Positions 1 through 6,676 of a stretch of DNA of 11,850 nt are shown here, one piece after another. The number at the start of each line of letters is the position of its first letter. Position 1 is the first letter of the stretch. The stretch is from positions 1 through 11,850 of the forward strand of contig CACWKJ010000029.1 in the NCBI GenBank assembly GCA_902761395.1, written 5' to 3'. Origin of the DNA: an uncultured Elusimicrobium sp. Its GTDB lineage: Bacteria > Elusimicrobiota > Endomicrobiia > Endomicrobiales > Endomicrobiaceae. Both the position numbers and the translations under genes were made by a program. A model generated the notes under the pieces. It was not told the DNA's origin. It saw nothing but the letters and a program-made list of their open reading frames with translations, and searched no databases.

Positions 1-77
1 AAATTTTAAAAGAAGTGTTCAGTACGGGCTCGGAATATTGTGGATATTGCTTAAATATATACTACATAAATGGAATA

Positions 78-91
78 TTGTAAAATATAAA
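78..91 (+). promoter_or_regulatory. TTGTAAAATATAAA element upstream of icd
   Basis: The 14-base motif TTGTAAAATATAAA lies 28 bases before the icd start. The same motif, with at most one A/T change, recurs before ackA (1257-1270), dapA (4215-4228) and dapB (7813-7826). It contains -10-like hexamers (TAAAAT or TATAAA), but no good -35 box is visible at the right distance here. I therefore call it a candidate promoter core or AU-rich leader element. The icd ribosome-binding site AAGGAG is at 107-112, seven bases before the ATG. Confidence 0.35.
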
Positions 92-119
92 CAATTTGAA
101 ATAAGAAAGGAGAAGTAAA

Positions 120-1130
120 ATGGCTTACAAAATTACTTTAGTCAGGGGAGATGGAACAGGTCCGGAACTTACGGAAGTTACGGAAGCTGGTGTAGATATT
201 ATGGAAAAGGAAGGAACTCCGTTACCGGATAAAACATTGCAATCAATAGCAAAAAATAAAATAGCATTAAAAGGACCTATAACGACACCTATCGGAACAG
301 GTTTCCGTTCTGTAAATGTTGCTATAAGAAAAGAACTTGACCTTTTCACATGTTTAAGACCATGCAAAAGTTATGTAGGTGTAAAATCAAGATTTTCCGA
401 TATAGATTTGGTTGTAGTAAGAGAAAATACCGAAGATTTGTATGCAGGTGTGGAATTTGCCGAAAGAACGGATGAAGCAAACAAAATCATAGAACTTTCC
501 AAAGGTAAAATAAGACCTGAATCTTCAATATCAATAAAATCTTTTTCGGAATTCGGTTGTGAAAGAATAGTAAGATTTGCTTTTGATTATGCGGTAAAAA
601 ATAACAGAAAAAAAGTTACGGCTGTTGCAAAAGCCAATATAATGAAATGTACCGATGGTATGTTTTACAGAGTAGCAAGAGAAGTTGCAAAAGATTATGA
701 AGGTAAAATCGAATATGAAGAAAGATTGATAGATAACATGTGTATGCAACTTGTTCAAAAACCTGAACTTTATGATGTAATAGTTCTTCCTAATTTGTAC
801 GGAGATATTTTGTCCGACTTATGTGCAGGTTTGGTAGGTGGCCTTGGTGTTGCTCCCGGAGCAAATTTAGGTAAAGATTGTGCGGTATTTGAAGCCGTTC
901 ACGGTTCTGCACCGAAATATAAAGGGTTAAACAAAGTTAATCCTATGGCACTTATCTTGTCGGGAAAAATGATGCTTGATTATTTGGGCGAATTTGATGC
1001 GGCAAAAAGACTTGATAAAGCTGTTGCCGAAGTTGTAGCAGAGAAAAAATTCGTTACTTATGATTTGGGCGGAACAGCAGGCACAAGAGAAATGGGACAA
1101 GCCATAATCGATAGAATAAAAAATTCTTAA
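120..1130 (+). CDS. icd: Isocitrate dehydrogenase, short isocitrate/isopropylmalate dehydrogenase family, probable N-terminal in-frame deletion
   Basis: Oxidatively decarboxylates isocitrate to 2-oxoglutarate in the cytoplasm. Family motifs are clear: GDGTGPE (10-16), the substrate loop TGFRSVNVAIR (60-70), CLRP (78-81), RENTEDLYAG (101-110), KANIMK (171-176), NLYGDILSDL (225-234), HGSAPKYKG (261-269) and YDLGGTAGT (314-322). The substrate-loop Ser and the ENTED motif favour isocitrate over isopropylmalate. Cofactor residues are mixed: Lys266 and Tyr267 match E. coli Icd Lys344/Tyr345 (NADP type), and Tyr314 matches Tyr391, but the Arg395 position is Gly. Oddity: TEV-TEAGVD follows GDGTGPEL directly, so from memory of the family about 16 residues are missing, covering helix 1 and strand 2. 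The DNA there is a tandem TTACGGAAG (169-177, 178-186). The start is set by AAGGAG at 107-112. The enzyme may be impaired. Confidence 0.85.
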   Translation: MAYKITLVRGDGTGPELTEVTEAGVDIMEKEGTPLPDKTLQSIAKNKIALKGPITTPIGTGFRSVNVAIRKELDLFTCLRPCKSYVGVKSRFSDIDLVVVRENTEDLYAGVEFAERTDEANKIIELSKGKIRPESSISIKSFSEFGCERIVRFAFDYAVKNNRKKVTAVAKANIMKCTDGMFYRVAREVAKDYEGKIEYEERLIDNMCMQLVQKPELYDVIVLPNLYGDILSDLCAGLVGGLGVAPGANLGKDCAVFEAVHGSAPKYKGLNKVNPMALILSGKMMLDYLGEFDAAKRLDKAVAEVVAEKKFVTYDLGGTAGTREMGQAIIDRIKNS

Positions 1131-1145
1131 TAATAAAATGCATAA

Positions 1146-1184
1146 ATAAAAGAACAGGGAAATATTTTTTCTCTGTTCTTTTAT
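1146..1184 (+). terminator. Intrinsic terminator after icd
   Basis: A 15-bp stem pairs 1146-1160 with 1170-1184. It has one G-T wobble and a 9-base loop, starts 15 bases after the icd stop, and has U-rich 3' sequence (CTTTTATGTTTTG). A-rich sequence on the 5' arm means it could also act on the other strand. It separates icd from ackA, so the two are probably transcribed independently. Confidence 0.8.
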
Positions 1185-1187
1185 GTT

Positions 1188-1215
1188 TTGTATAAAAATT
1201 TTAATTTTGTATAAT
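1188..1215 (+). promoter_or_regulatory. Candidate ackA promoter
   Basis: A perfect TATAAT -10 box at 1210-1215 is preceded by TTG. A TTGTAT -35-like box at 1188-1193 gives a 16-base spacer. It begins immediately after the icd terminator. Predicted transcription starts near 1222, giving a leader of about 70 bases that contains a second TTGTAAAATATAAA motif at 1257-1270. Confidence 0.5.
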
Positions 1216-1256
1216 ACCAATATTCGTTTTGTTGTTTATGATTGTCGTGAATTGAA

Positions 1257-1270
1257 TTGTAAAATATAAA
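1257..1270 (+). promoter_or_regulatory. TTGTAAAATATAAA element upstream of ackA
   Basis: Identical over 14 bases to the element before icd (78-91). It ends 24 bases before the ackA ATG and lies just upstream of the ribosome-binding site AGAGGGG (1282-1288). It could be a second promoter core, but no -35 box sits at standard spacing. Confidence 0.35.
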
Positions 1271-1294
1271 TTGTCTTATTAAGAGGGGAAAAAA

Positions 1295-2506
1295 ATGAAA
1301 GTTTTAGTAGTAAATTGCGGTTCATCGTCAGTAAAATATTCGTTGTTCGATATGGAAAAAGAACAAAAAATTGCTTGGGGACTTGTAGAATGTATCGGTC
1401 TTGAAGAAGCTTTTTATAAAAGACAAACAATAACGGTTCCGCAGGTAAAAACAGCTTGCAAAGTTGCAAACCATTTCGAAGCGGTTCAAATAATAATAAA
1501 AGATTTGTTAGACGAAAAAACAGGCAGTATTAAAGATATAAAAGAAATTGCAGTTGTAGGCCACAGAGTAGTTCACGGCGGTTATAAATTTTCAAAACCT
1601 GTATTGGTAAACGAGCAAGTAAAGAAAGATTTGAAAGAATGTTATTCCATAGCTCCGTTACATACTCCTCACCATTATGCAGGTATAGAAGCAGTTGAAA
1701 AAATGTTGCCCGGAATACCTTCCGTATTGGTATTTGATACGGCATTTCATCAAACAATGCCGGATTATGCATACAGATATGCAATACCGAGTGAATACTA
1801 TGAACAAGATCATGTAAGAAGATATGGTATGCACGGAACATCACACAAATATGTAACACAAAAAGCAGCTGCAATGTTAGATATACCGGTAGATAAAGTA
1901 AATCTTATTACATGTCACTTAGGTAACGGAAGTTCCATTACAGCAATTAAAAACGGTAAAGTTATAGATACATCAATGGGCTTTACACCTTTAGCAGGTC
2001 TTGTAATGGGAACAAGATGCGGAGATATAGATCCTGCAGTTATAGTTCACATATTGGCAAAATATCCGAAAATGACATCCGATGAATTAAACAATCTTTT
2101 AAATAAACAAAGCGGTGTTGCTGCTATTTCCGGTATTGCCGGCGGAGATATGAGAGAAGTTGAAGATGCAATGATTGCAGGAAATAAAAAAGCGGAACTT
2201 GCATTTAATATGTTATGCTACAGCGGTAAAAAATATTTATGTGCATATTACGGAATATTGAACGGAATCGACGGTATAGTGTTTACAGCCGGAATAGGTG
2301 AAAATTCTCCTTTAACAAGAGAAAAAATGTGTGAAGGTTTAGATAATTTAGGTATCAAGATAGATAAAGCATTAAATGAGCCCAGAAGCAGCAAAGAAAG
2401 ATTTATTTCAGCAGCAGATTCAAAAATAAAAGTTATGGTTATACCGACAAACGAAGAGTTGATGATAGCAAGAGAATCTGTTGAAGTGTTAAACGAAAAT
2501 AAGTAA
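1295..2506 (+). CDS. ackA: Acetate kinase
   Basis: Interconverts acetyl phosphate + ADP and acetate + ATP in the cytoplasm, yielding ATP in fermentation. The 403 residues match the usual length of about 400. All ASKHA-fold signatures are intact: VNCGSSSVKYSLFD (6-19, with Asn7), VGHRVVHGG (88-96, with Arg91), PLHTPHH (121-127, His123), FDTAFHQTMP (147-156, Asp148), YGMHGTSHKYV (177-187, His180), HLGNGSS (208-214), MGTRCGDIDP (238-247, Arg241), AGIGENS (332-338) and TNEE (385-388). The start is set by AGAGGGG at 1282-1288, six bases upstream. No phosphotransacetylase gene is adjacent. tRNA-Ala follows 33 bases later with no terminator between, so a shared transcript is likely. Confidence 0.97.
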   Translation: MKVLVVNCGSSSVKYSLFDMEKEQKIAWGLVECIGLEEAFYKRQTITVPQVKTACKVANHFEAVQIIIKDLLDEKTGSIKDIKEIAVVGHRVVHGGYKFSKPVLVNEQVKKDLKECYSIAPLHTPHHYAGIEAVEKMLPGIPSVLVFDTAFHQTMPDYAYRYAIPSEYYEQDHVRRYGMHGTSHKYVTQKAAAMLDIPVDKVNLITCHLGNGSSITAIKNGKVIDTSMGFTPLAGLVMGTRCGDIDPAVIVHILAKYPKMTSDELNNLLNKQSGVAAISGIAGGDMREVEDAMIAGNKKAELAFNMLCYSGKKYLCAYYGILNGIDGIVFTAGIGENSPLTREKMCEGLDNLGIKIDKALNEPRSSKERFISAADSKIKVMVIPTNEELMIARESVEVLNENK

Positions 2507-2539
2507 AATATAGTAACGACAATTAGTAATAGTAGTTCT

Positions 2540-2612
<73 letters not shown>

Positions 2613-2665
2613 CTTTATTTTTTTATAACGACTTATAGCGACCTTAATATTTTGGTTGTAATATT

Positions 2666-2725
2666 GAAACTCAGGAAATTGAGTACACCATTACGGAATT
2701 CAAGTACACTTCATTCCTGAGTTTC
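2666..2725. repeat. 60-base element with perfect 12-bp inverted ends and internal GTGTACT repeats
   Basis: GAAACTCAGGAA (2666-2677) is exactly complementary to TTCCTGAGTTTC (2714-2725). On the minus strand the 36-base interior contains two direct repeats about 21 bases apart, GTGTACTTGAATTCCG and GTGTACTCAATTTCC. Serial short repeats beginning TGTAC are a feature of some insertion-sequence ends (IS21-type), so this may be an IS remnant. A stable RNA hairpin downstream of the tRNA is the other reading. No transposase is present. Confidence 0.5.
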
Positions 2726-2740
2726 TTCATTTAAAGTAGT

Positions 2741-2767
2741 GTCGTTGCGAGCAACGCGAAGCAATCC
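2741..2767. repeat. Small dispersed-type repeat (GTCGTTGCGAG...GAAGCAATCC)
   Basis: Contains the mini-hairpin CGTTG-CGAG-CAACG (2743-2756) followed by CGAAGCAATCC. This resembles the TCATTGCGAGC...GAAGCAATCC intergenic repeats known from many bacterial genomes. Only one copy occurs in the window, so the repeat status rests on recognition. Confidence 0.45.
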
Positions 2768-2772
2768 GGTCG

Positions 2773-2800
2773 TTGTCATTCTGAACTTGATTCAGAATCT
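2773..2800. repeat. Palindromic repeat, copy 1 (TTGTCAT...CTTGA...GAATCT)
   Basis: An 8-bp perfect hairpin: ATTCTGAA (2778-2785), loop CTTGA (2786-2790), TTCAGAAT (2791-2798). It aligns without gaps to the 28-base copy at 4165-4192, with 22 of 28 bases identical. Four of the six differences form two compensating base-pair changes. Confidence 0.75.
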
Positions 2801-2851
2801 ATAAAATATTTGTTCCATAGGTATGTCTAAATTACCAATTACCTTTTCCCG

Positions 2852-2880
2852 TTGCCTTTTATCTCCTATTTTGGTATCAT
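2852..2880 (+). promoter_or_regulatory. Candidate lysA promoter with extended -10
   Basis: TTGCCT (2852-2857), a 17-base spacer, then TATCAT (2875-2880), with TGG immediately before the -10 box forming a TGnTATnAT extended -10. Predicted transcription starts near 2887, about 38 bases before the lysA ATG. The ribosome-binding site is AGGAGAG at 2908-2914. Confidence 0.5.
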
Positions 2881-2924
2881 TTTAAGTTGAAATATTCGAG
2901 TATAAGCAGGAGAGACATAGAAAG

Positions 2925-4156
2925 ATGTTAAAGTATGTAAAAAACGAATTATTTGTTGAAAAAGTTTCTGTATCAAAATTGGCAAAAAAATACAGTACAC
3001 CGCTTCTCAGGAAAAATTAGAATCTAATTTCAATGCATATAAAACAGGTTTTAAAGGTATTGATAGTATAATTTGTTATGCAATGAAAGCAAATTCCAAT
3101 TCTGCTATATTAAAATTGTTGGCGAAACTTGGTGCCGGAGCAGATATCGTTTCAGGCGGGGAACTTTACAGAGCATTAAAAGCAGGAATAAAGCCTCAAA
3201 AAATCGTTTATTCCGGTGTAGGTAAGACTTCACGGGAAATAGAGTTTGCATTAAAAAGTAATATTTTAATGTTTAATGTTGAATCTTTTGAAGAGTTAGA
3301 GCAAATAAACAAAATAGCAGGAAAAATTAAAAAGAAAGCAAGAATTTCGTTTAGAGTTAATCCAAATGTTGATGCACATACTCATAAATATATCACAACG
3401 GGGAAAGAAGGTAATAAATTCGGTATAAGATATGAAGATGCTTTTGATATTTATATAAAAGCATCAAAAATGAAAAATGTAGAAATTGTCGGAGTAGACA
3501 GTCATATAGGTTCACAAATTTTAGATGTTTCCGCTTTTAAATTGGCAGCAGAAAAGATGTCGAAATTAATAGATAAGTTGGAAGCAAACGGAATAAAAAT
3601 AAAATATATTGATATCGGCGGCGGACTCGGAATAAAATATACGGCCGCAGACAAACCGCAAAAACCTGTAGATTTAAGAAAAACCATAATGCCTGTATAT
3701 TCGAAGTATAAAGGTAAAACAATAATTGTTGAACCCGGAAGAGCAATTGTGGGTGATACGGGAATATTGGTAGGTGAAGTTTTGTACAGAAAAACTTCAG
3801 GTACAAAAAATTTCATTATCACAAATTTGGCTATGAACGATTTGATAAGACCTGCATTATATGAATCTTATCACAATGTCATACCTGTAAAAAAATCTTC
3901 GACAAAGCAACAGATTGCAGATGTTGTAGGACCTGTATGTGAATCCGGAGATTTTATAGCAAAAGACAGAAAACTTCCGGTATTTGAACAGGGAGATTTT
4001 ATTGCCGTTGAATGTGCGGGAGCTTACGGCAGAGCAATGGCATTTCAATATAATTCAAGACCCAGAGGTGCGGAAGTTTTAGTTAAAGGTTCAAAGGTGA
4101 AAGTAATAAGAAAAGCAGAAACGATAGAAGATTTGATGTCTAAAGAAGTAAAGTAA
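2925..4156 (+). pseudogene. lysA: Diaminopimelate decarboxylase, frameshifted
   Basis: LysA decarboxylates meso-diaminopimelate to lysine using PLP, the last step of the pathway. The frame from ATG 2925 (good ribosome-binding site AGGAGAG) reads a normal LysA N-terminus through AKKYSTPL, then hits TAG at 3018-3020. The rest of the protein, SQEKLESNFNAY onward, continues in another frame from about 3005 to the TAA at 4154-4156. The family normally has PLYVYS here, so about 10 bases (YVY plus one base) have been lost near 3004-3007. Everything downstream is intact: PLP lysine in YAMKANSN (AAA at 3086-3088), FRVNPN, IDIGGGLG, EPGRAIVGDTG, catalytic CESGD (Cys codon 3938-3940) and AYGRAMAFQYNSRPR. 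Initiation at Met 3083 would drop the first strand of the barrel. The break looks recent, and the loss of about 10 bases is unlike a homopolymer sequencing error. Confidence 0.88.
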
Positions 4157-4164
4157 AAATTTTT

Positions 4165-4192
4165 TTGTCATCCCGTACTTGATACGGAATTT
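4165..4192. repeat. Palindromic repeat, copy 2 (TTGTCAT...CTTGA...GAATTT)
   Basis: Hairpin with arms ATCCCGTA (4170-4177) and TACGGAAT (4183-4190) around the same CTTGA loop (4178-4182), with one C/A mismatch. It is homologous to 2773-2800 but has different, mutually compensating arm bases. It lies 8 bases after the lysA stop. A further TTGTCAT at 4198-4204 may be the head of a truncated unit, and it supplies the -35-like box of dapA. Confidence 0.75.
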
Positions 4193-4197
4193 CGTAG

Positions 4198-4228
4198 TTG
4201 TCATTAATCATAAGTTGTAAATTATAAA
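4198..4228 (+). promoter_or_regulatory. Candidate dapA promoter
   Basis: TTGTCA (4198-4203), a long 19-base spacer, then TATAAA (4223-4228), the latter part of the recurring motif TTGTAAATTATAAA (4215-4228). Transcription would start near 4235, about 18 bases before the ATG. The -35-like box derives from a TTGTCAT repeat head. Confidence 0.35.
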
Positions 4229-4252
4229 TTAAATGGTAGCAAAGGGGTTTTT

Positions 4253-5125
4253 ATGTTTTCAGGTAGTTTTACAGCAATAGTAACACCGTTAAAAAACAAT
4301 AAGGTTGATTTTGATGCGTACAAAAAAATAATTGATATGCAGATAGAAGCAGGAATTACAGGTATAGTTCCTTGCGGTTCTACCGGCGAATCTGCAACAT
4401 TGTCGCATGCAGAACACGACGAAGTTATACAAAAAGCAGTAGAATTCTCTAAAGGGAAATTAAAAGTGATTGCCGGAACAGGTTCAAACTCTACAGCAGA
4501 AGCTATAAGATTGTCAAAACATGCACAGGAAGTAGGTTGTGACGGAGTGTTGCTTGTTGCTCCTTATTATAACAAACCTACACAAAAAGGTTTGTATCTT
4601 CACTACAAAGAAGTTGCAAATGCGATAAATATTCCTGTTGTATTGTATAACATTCAAGGAAGATCTGCAGTAAATATAGAACCTAAAACAATAGCGCAAC
4701 TTGCAAAAGATTGTAAGAATATTGTTGCAGTAAAAGAAGCATCAGGTTCACTCGATCAAATGTCACAAATAAGATTACTTGCTCATGAAATGGATTTAAT
4801 TTCAGGTGATGATGCTTTAACAGTACCTATAATGGCTATCGGTGGAACAGGCGTTATTTCAGTATTATCTAATATCTGTCCTAAAGTTGTTGCAGATTTA
4901 GTTAATGCAATGTTAAAAAAAGATTTGGATAAAGCAAATGAAATTGCTTTTAAGTGGTTACCGTTGGTAAAAGCAATGTTTATAGAAACAAATCCTATTC
5001 CCGTAAAAGCAGCAATGGCTATGATGGGTATATGTTCCGACGAAATGAGACTTCCCATGTGCTCATTGTCAGACGAACATAAAGAAAGTTTAAGAAAAAC
5101 ATTGAAAAATTTTAATTTGATATAG
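4253..5125 (+). CDS. dapA: 4-Hydroxy-tetrahydrodipicolinate synthase
   Basis: Condenses pyruvate with aspartate semialdehyde, the first committed step to diaminopimelate and lysine. A cytoplasmic TIM barrel of 290 residues, the usual length. The Schiff-base lysine is Lys161 in VAVKEASG. The catalytic triad residues are Thr44 (PCGSTGES), Tyr106 (PYYNKPTQKG) and Tyr132 (VLYNIQGRS). Arg137 binds the substrate carboxylate. GTGSNSTAEAI (75-85) and GGTGVISVLSN (197-207) are also typical. One variation is YNIQGRS where most family members have YNVPGRT; the catalytic residues are kept. The ribosome-binding site AAAGGGG (4241-4247) supports the start. No terminator follows dapA directly. The next gene starts 13 bases after its stop, and the first terminator-like hairpin is inside that gene (5310-5341). 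Confidence 0.96.
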   Translation: MFSGSFTAIVTPLKNNKVDFDAYKKIIDMQIEAGITGIVPCGSTGESATLSHAEHDEVIQKAVEFSKGKLKVIAGTGSNSTAEAIRLSKHAQEVGCDGVLLVAPYYNKPTQKGLYLHYKEVANAINIPVVLYNIQGRSAVNIEPKTIAQLAKDCKNIVAVKEASGSLDQMSQIRLLAHEMDLISGDDALTVPIMAIGGTGVISVLSNICPKVVADLVNAMLKKDLDKANEIAFKWLPLVKAMFIETNPIPVKAAMAMMGICSDEMRLPMCSLSDEHKESLRKTLKNFNLI

Positions 5126-5138
5126 CAGCGATGATTAT

Positions 5139-6659
5139 ATGAAAAATTACAAAGCACTTTTTGTAAAAGATAAACATATAATATGTGTGCTTGTATATAT
5201 TTTTTATGTAATTTTTACATTCGTTTTAGGCTTATATCATGAACCTTGGGCAGATGAAGCACAGAGTTGGTTAATAGCAAGAGATTGTAGTTTCTATGAT
5301 ATAATTTTTAAAAGGTGTTCCTATGAAGGAACACCTTTTTTATGGTTTTATATATTAAAAATATTTATTCAAATAGGGTGGAGCTATGAATATTTATTTG
5401 TAATATCATGGTTTTTTTCCTGTATAGGAATATATCTTTTTTTGTTTAAATCAAAATTTCCGACAATAATAAAGGCATTATTTCCTTTTAGTTATTATAT
5501 TTTTTATCAATATAATGTTGTTTCAAGAAGTTATTCGTTAATTTTTCCTATATTATGTTTAATTGCAATATTTTACAAGCATCGTTTTGAAAGAAAATTC
5601 CTATACTGTTTTTTATTGGCTATTCTTGCAAGTATTTGTGCTTATTCTTACGTTGTTTCTTTTATGTTAATATTATTTTTATTTAATGATTATATGCTTA
5701 TTGGAAACAGATATAAAAAAATGTTTCTTTATATAAAACAAATTTGTACTTCAAAAAGCAATCGATATCTGTGTCCTAAAGTAAAAAATTTTATTATAGA
5801 GAGCATTCCGTTAGCAATTTTATGTGTTTATATGCTTTTTTTATTCCTTATATGTAGCAGAAATCCCGATTGTTCCTATGCTACTTACAATAGATCTGTC
5901 TTTTCTTCTACTTTTTATATTTACTTAATTGAATCTTTTATCGAAATATTTCTTGATACGAATAAATTCCTTTCTTTACTTCCATTTTCTTTGTTTGTAT
6001 CTGTTTGTTTTTTTTATGTTTCAATAAAAACATTTTGTAAGAACAAAAAACAGATTTTTTATTTTATTATTTTGAATTTATCATTATTATGTATAGTAAC
6101 GCATATTATAAATTATATTTGGCATATTGGAATACTTTTCCTTGTTTTTATATTCTGTTGTTGGATTCTACAAATTGAAAATAATATTACGATAAAACCA
6201 AAAATAAATAAAATCTTTTATGCCTTTTGGGTGTTTGTCCTATCAGTCAATGTTATTTTTAGTGTAATAACTTCCTATTATGAAATTCTTTATAATTATG
6301 ATATGGCAAGGGAAATAGCAATTTTTCTAAAACAAAATAAGTTAGAAAATAAAAATATAATAGGTGTAGGATGTCGGTTAGCTGCAATACAACCGTATTT
6401 TGAAAAAAATATTTTTAAAAATTCAAAAGAAACATATTATTCTTGGAGTAAAAAAGGAATAGAAGATGAAGAAGAGAGATTTAAAGAACTTATAAATAAT
6501 ACTTCTGTTGCAATTGTAGAAAGCTCAAGTTTTAACTTTATCAAAGATTATGTTAATAAATTTGATAACAATTTTATTATTGAATCTTGTATGTTTGCAA
6601 AGATAAATAAACTTCCGTATGCTTCAAAATATGTAGTTCTTATGAGAGAAATTAGTTAA
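5139..6659 (+). CDS. GT-C-type polytopic membrane glycosyltransferase
   Basis: A 506-residue integral membrane protein with roughly 10-12 hydrophobic segments, the first at about 12-32. Directly after it comes YHEPWADEAQSWLIARD (33-49), the Asp-Glu motif on the first outer loop that is the hallmark of PMT/ArnT-like GT-C glycosyltransferases, followed by EGTPFLWFYIL (63-73). Such enzymes move a sugar from a polyprenyl-phosphate donor to a lipid, glycan or protein on the outer face of the membrane. Donor and acceptor cannot be told. A C-terminal soluble part (about 385-506) is typical. It starts 13 bases after dapA with no clear Shine-Dalgarno, so translational coupling is possible. A perfect terminator-like hairpin lies in codons 58-67. 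It is strongly AT-rich and interrupts the dapA-dapB order, so it may be an insertion. Confidence 0.8.
   Translation: MKNYKALFVKDKHIICVLVYIFYVIFTFVLGLYHEPWADEAQSWLIARDCSFYDIIFKRCSYEGTPFLWFYILKIFIQIGWSYEYLFVISWFFSCIGIYLFLFKSKFPTIIKALFPFSYYIFYQYNVVSRSYSLIFPILCLIAIFYKHRFERKFLYCFLLAILASICAYSYVVSFMLILFLFNDYMLIGNRYKKMFLYIKQICTSKSNRYLCPKVKNFIIESIPLAILCVYMLFLFLICSRNPDCSYATYNRSVFSSTFYIYLIESFIEIFLDTNKFLSLLPFSLFVSVCFFYVSIKTFCKNKKQIFYFIILNLSLLCIVTHIINYIWHIGILFLVFIFCCWILQIENNITIKPKINKIFYAFWVFVLSVNVIFSVITSYYEILYNYDMAREIAIFLKQNKLENKNIIGVGCRLAAIQPYFEKNIFKNSKETYYSWSKKGIEDEEERFKELINNTSVAIVESSSFNFIKDYVNKFDNNFIIESCMFAKINKLPYASKYVVLMREIS
5310..5341 (+). terminator. Terminator-like hairpin inside the GT-C gene
   Basis: AAAAGGTGTTCC (5310-5321), loop TATGAA, GGAACACCTTTT (5328-5339): a perfect 12-bp stem with six consecutive Ts (5336-5341). 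It lies 172-203 bases into the reading frame and 185 bases after the dapA stop. Its shape is canonical for Rho-independent termination, yet it encodes KRCSYEGTPF within the conserved part of the protein. It could end most dapA transcripts or act as an attenuator. Function is inferred from shape only. Confidence 0.55.
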
Positions 6660-6676
6660 AAGGGAGAATTGATATT

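Larger units (their letters stand above)
2613..2924. other. 312-base intergenic region with palindromes and repeats
   Basis: I see no gene here. It holds a T-run after the tRNA, a 60-base element with 12-bp inverted ends (2666-2725), two short palindromic repeat units (2741-2767 and 2773-2800) and the probable lysA promoter (2852-2880). It looks like a landing zone for small repeats. Confidence 0.7.

Noticed and set aside
2..118. A 38-codon stretch open from the left edge to TAA at 116-118
   Set aside because: It could be the tail of an upstream gene, but it matches nothing I recognise, overlaps the icd ribosome-binding site and has no further support inside the window.
1530..1874. Minus-strand open frame inside ackA (and similar ones inside icd, lysA, dapA, dapB and the membrane genes)
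   Set aside because: These lie opposite strongly conserved genes, have no ribosome-binding sites or recognisable domains, and are antisense shadows.
2613..2924. CRISPR array or small protein gene in the repeat-rich gap
   Set aside because: The repeats are palindromic and differ from each other, there are no regular spacers, and no frame shows coding character.
3083..4156. An intact shorter diaminopimelate decarboxylase starting at Met 3083
   Set aside because: That Met immediately precedes the PLP lysine. Recognisable LysA sequence continues upstream in the same frame to about 3005 and then in another frame to 2925, so this is the remainder of a broken gene.
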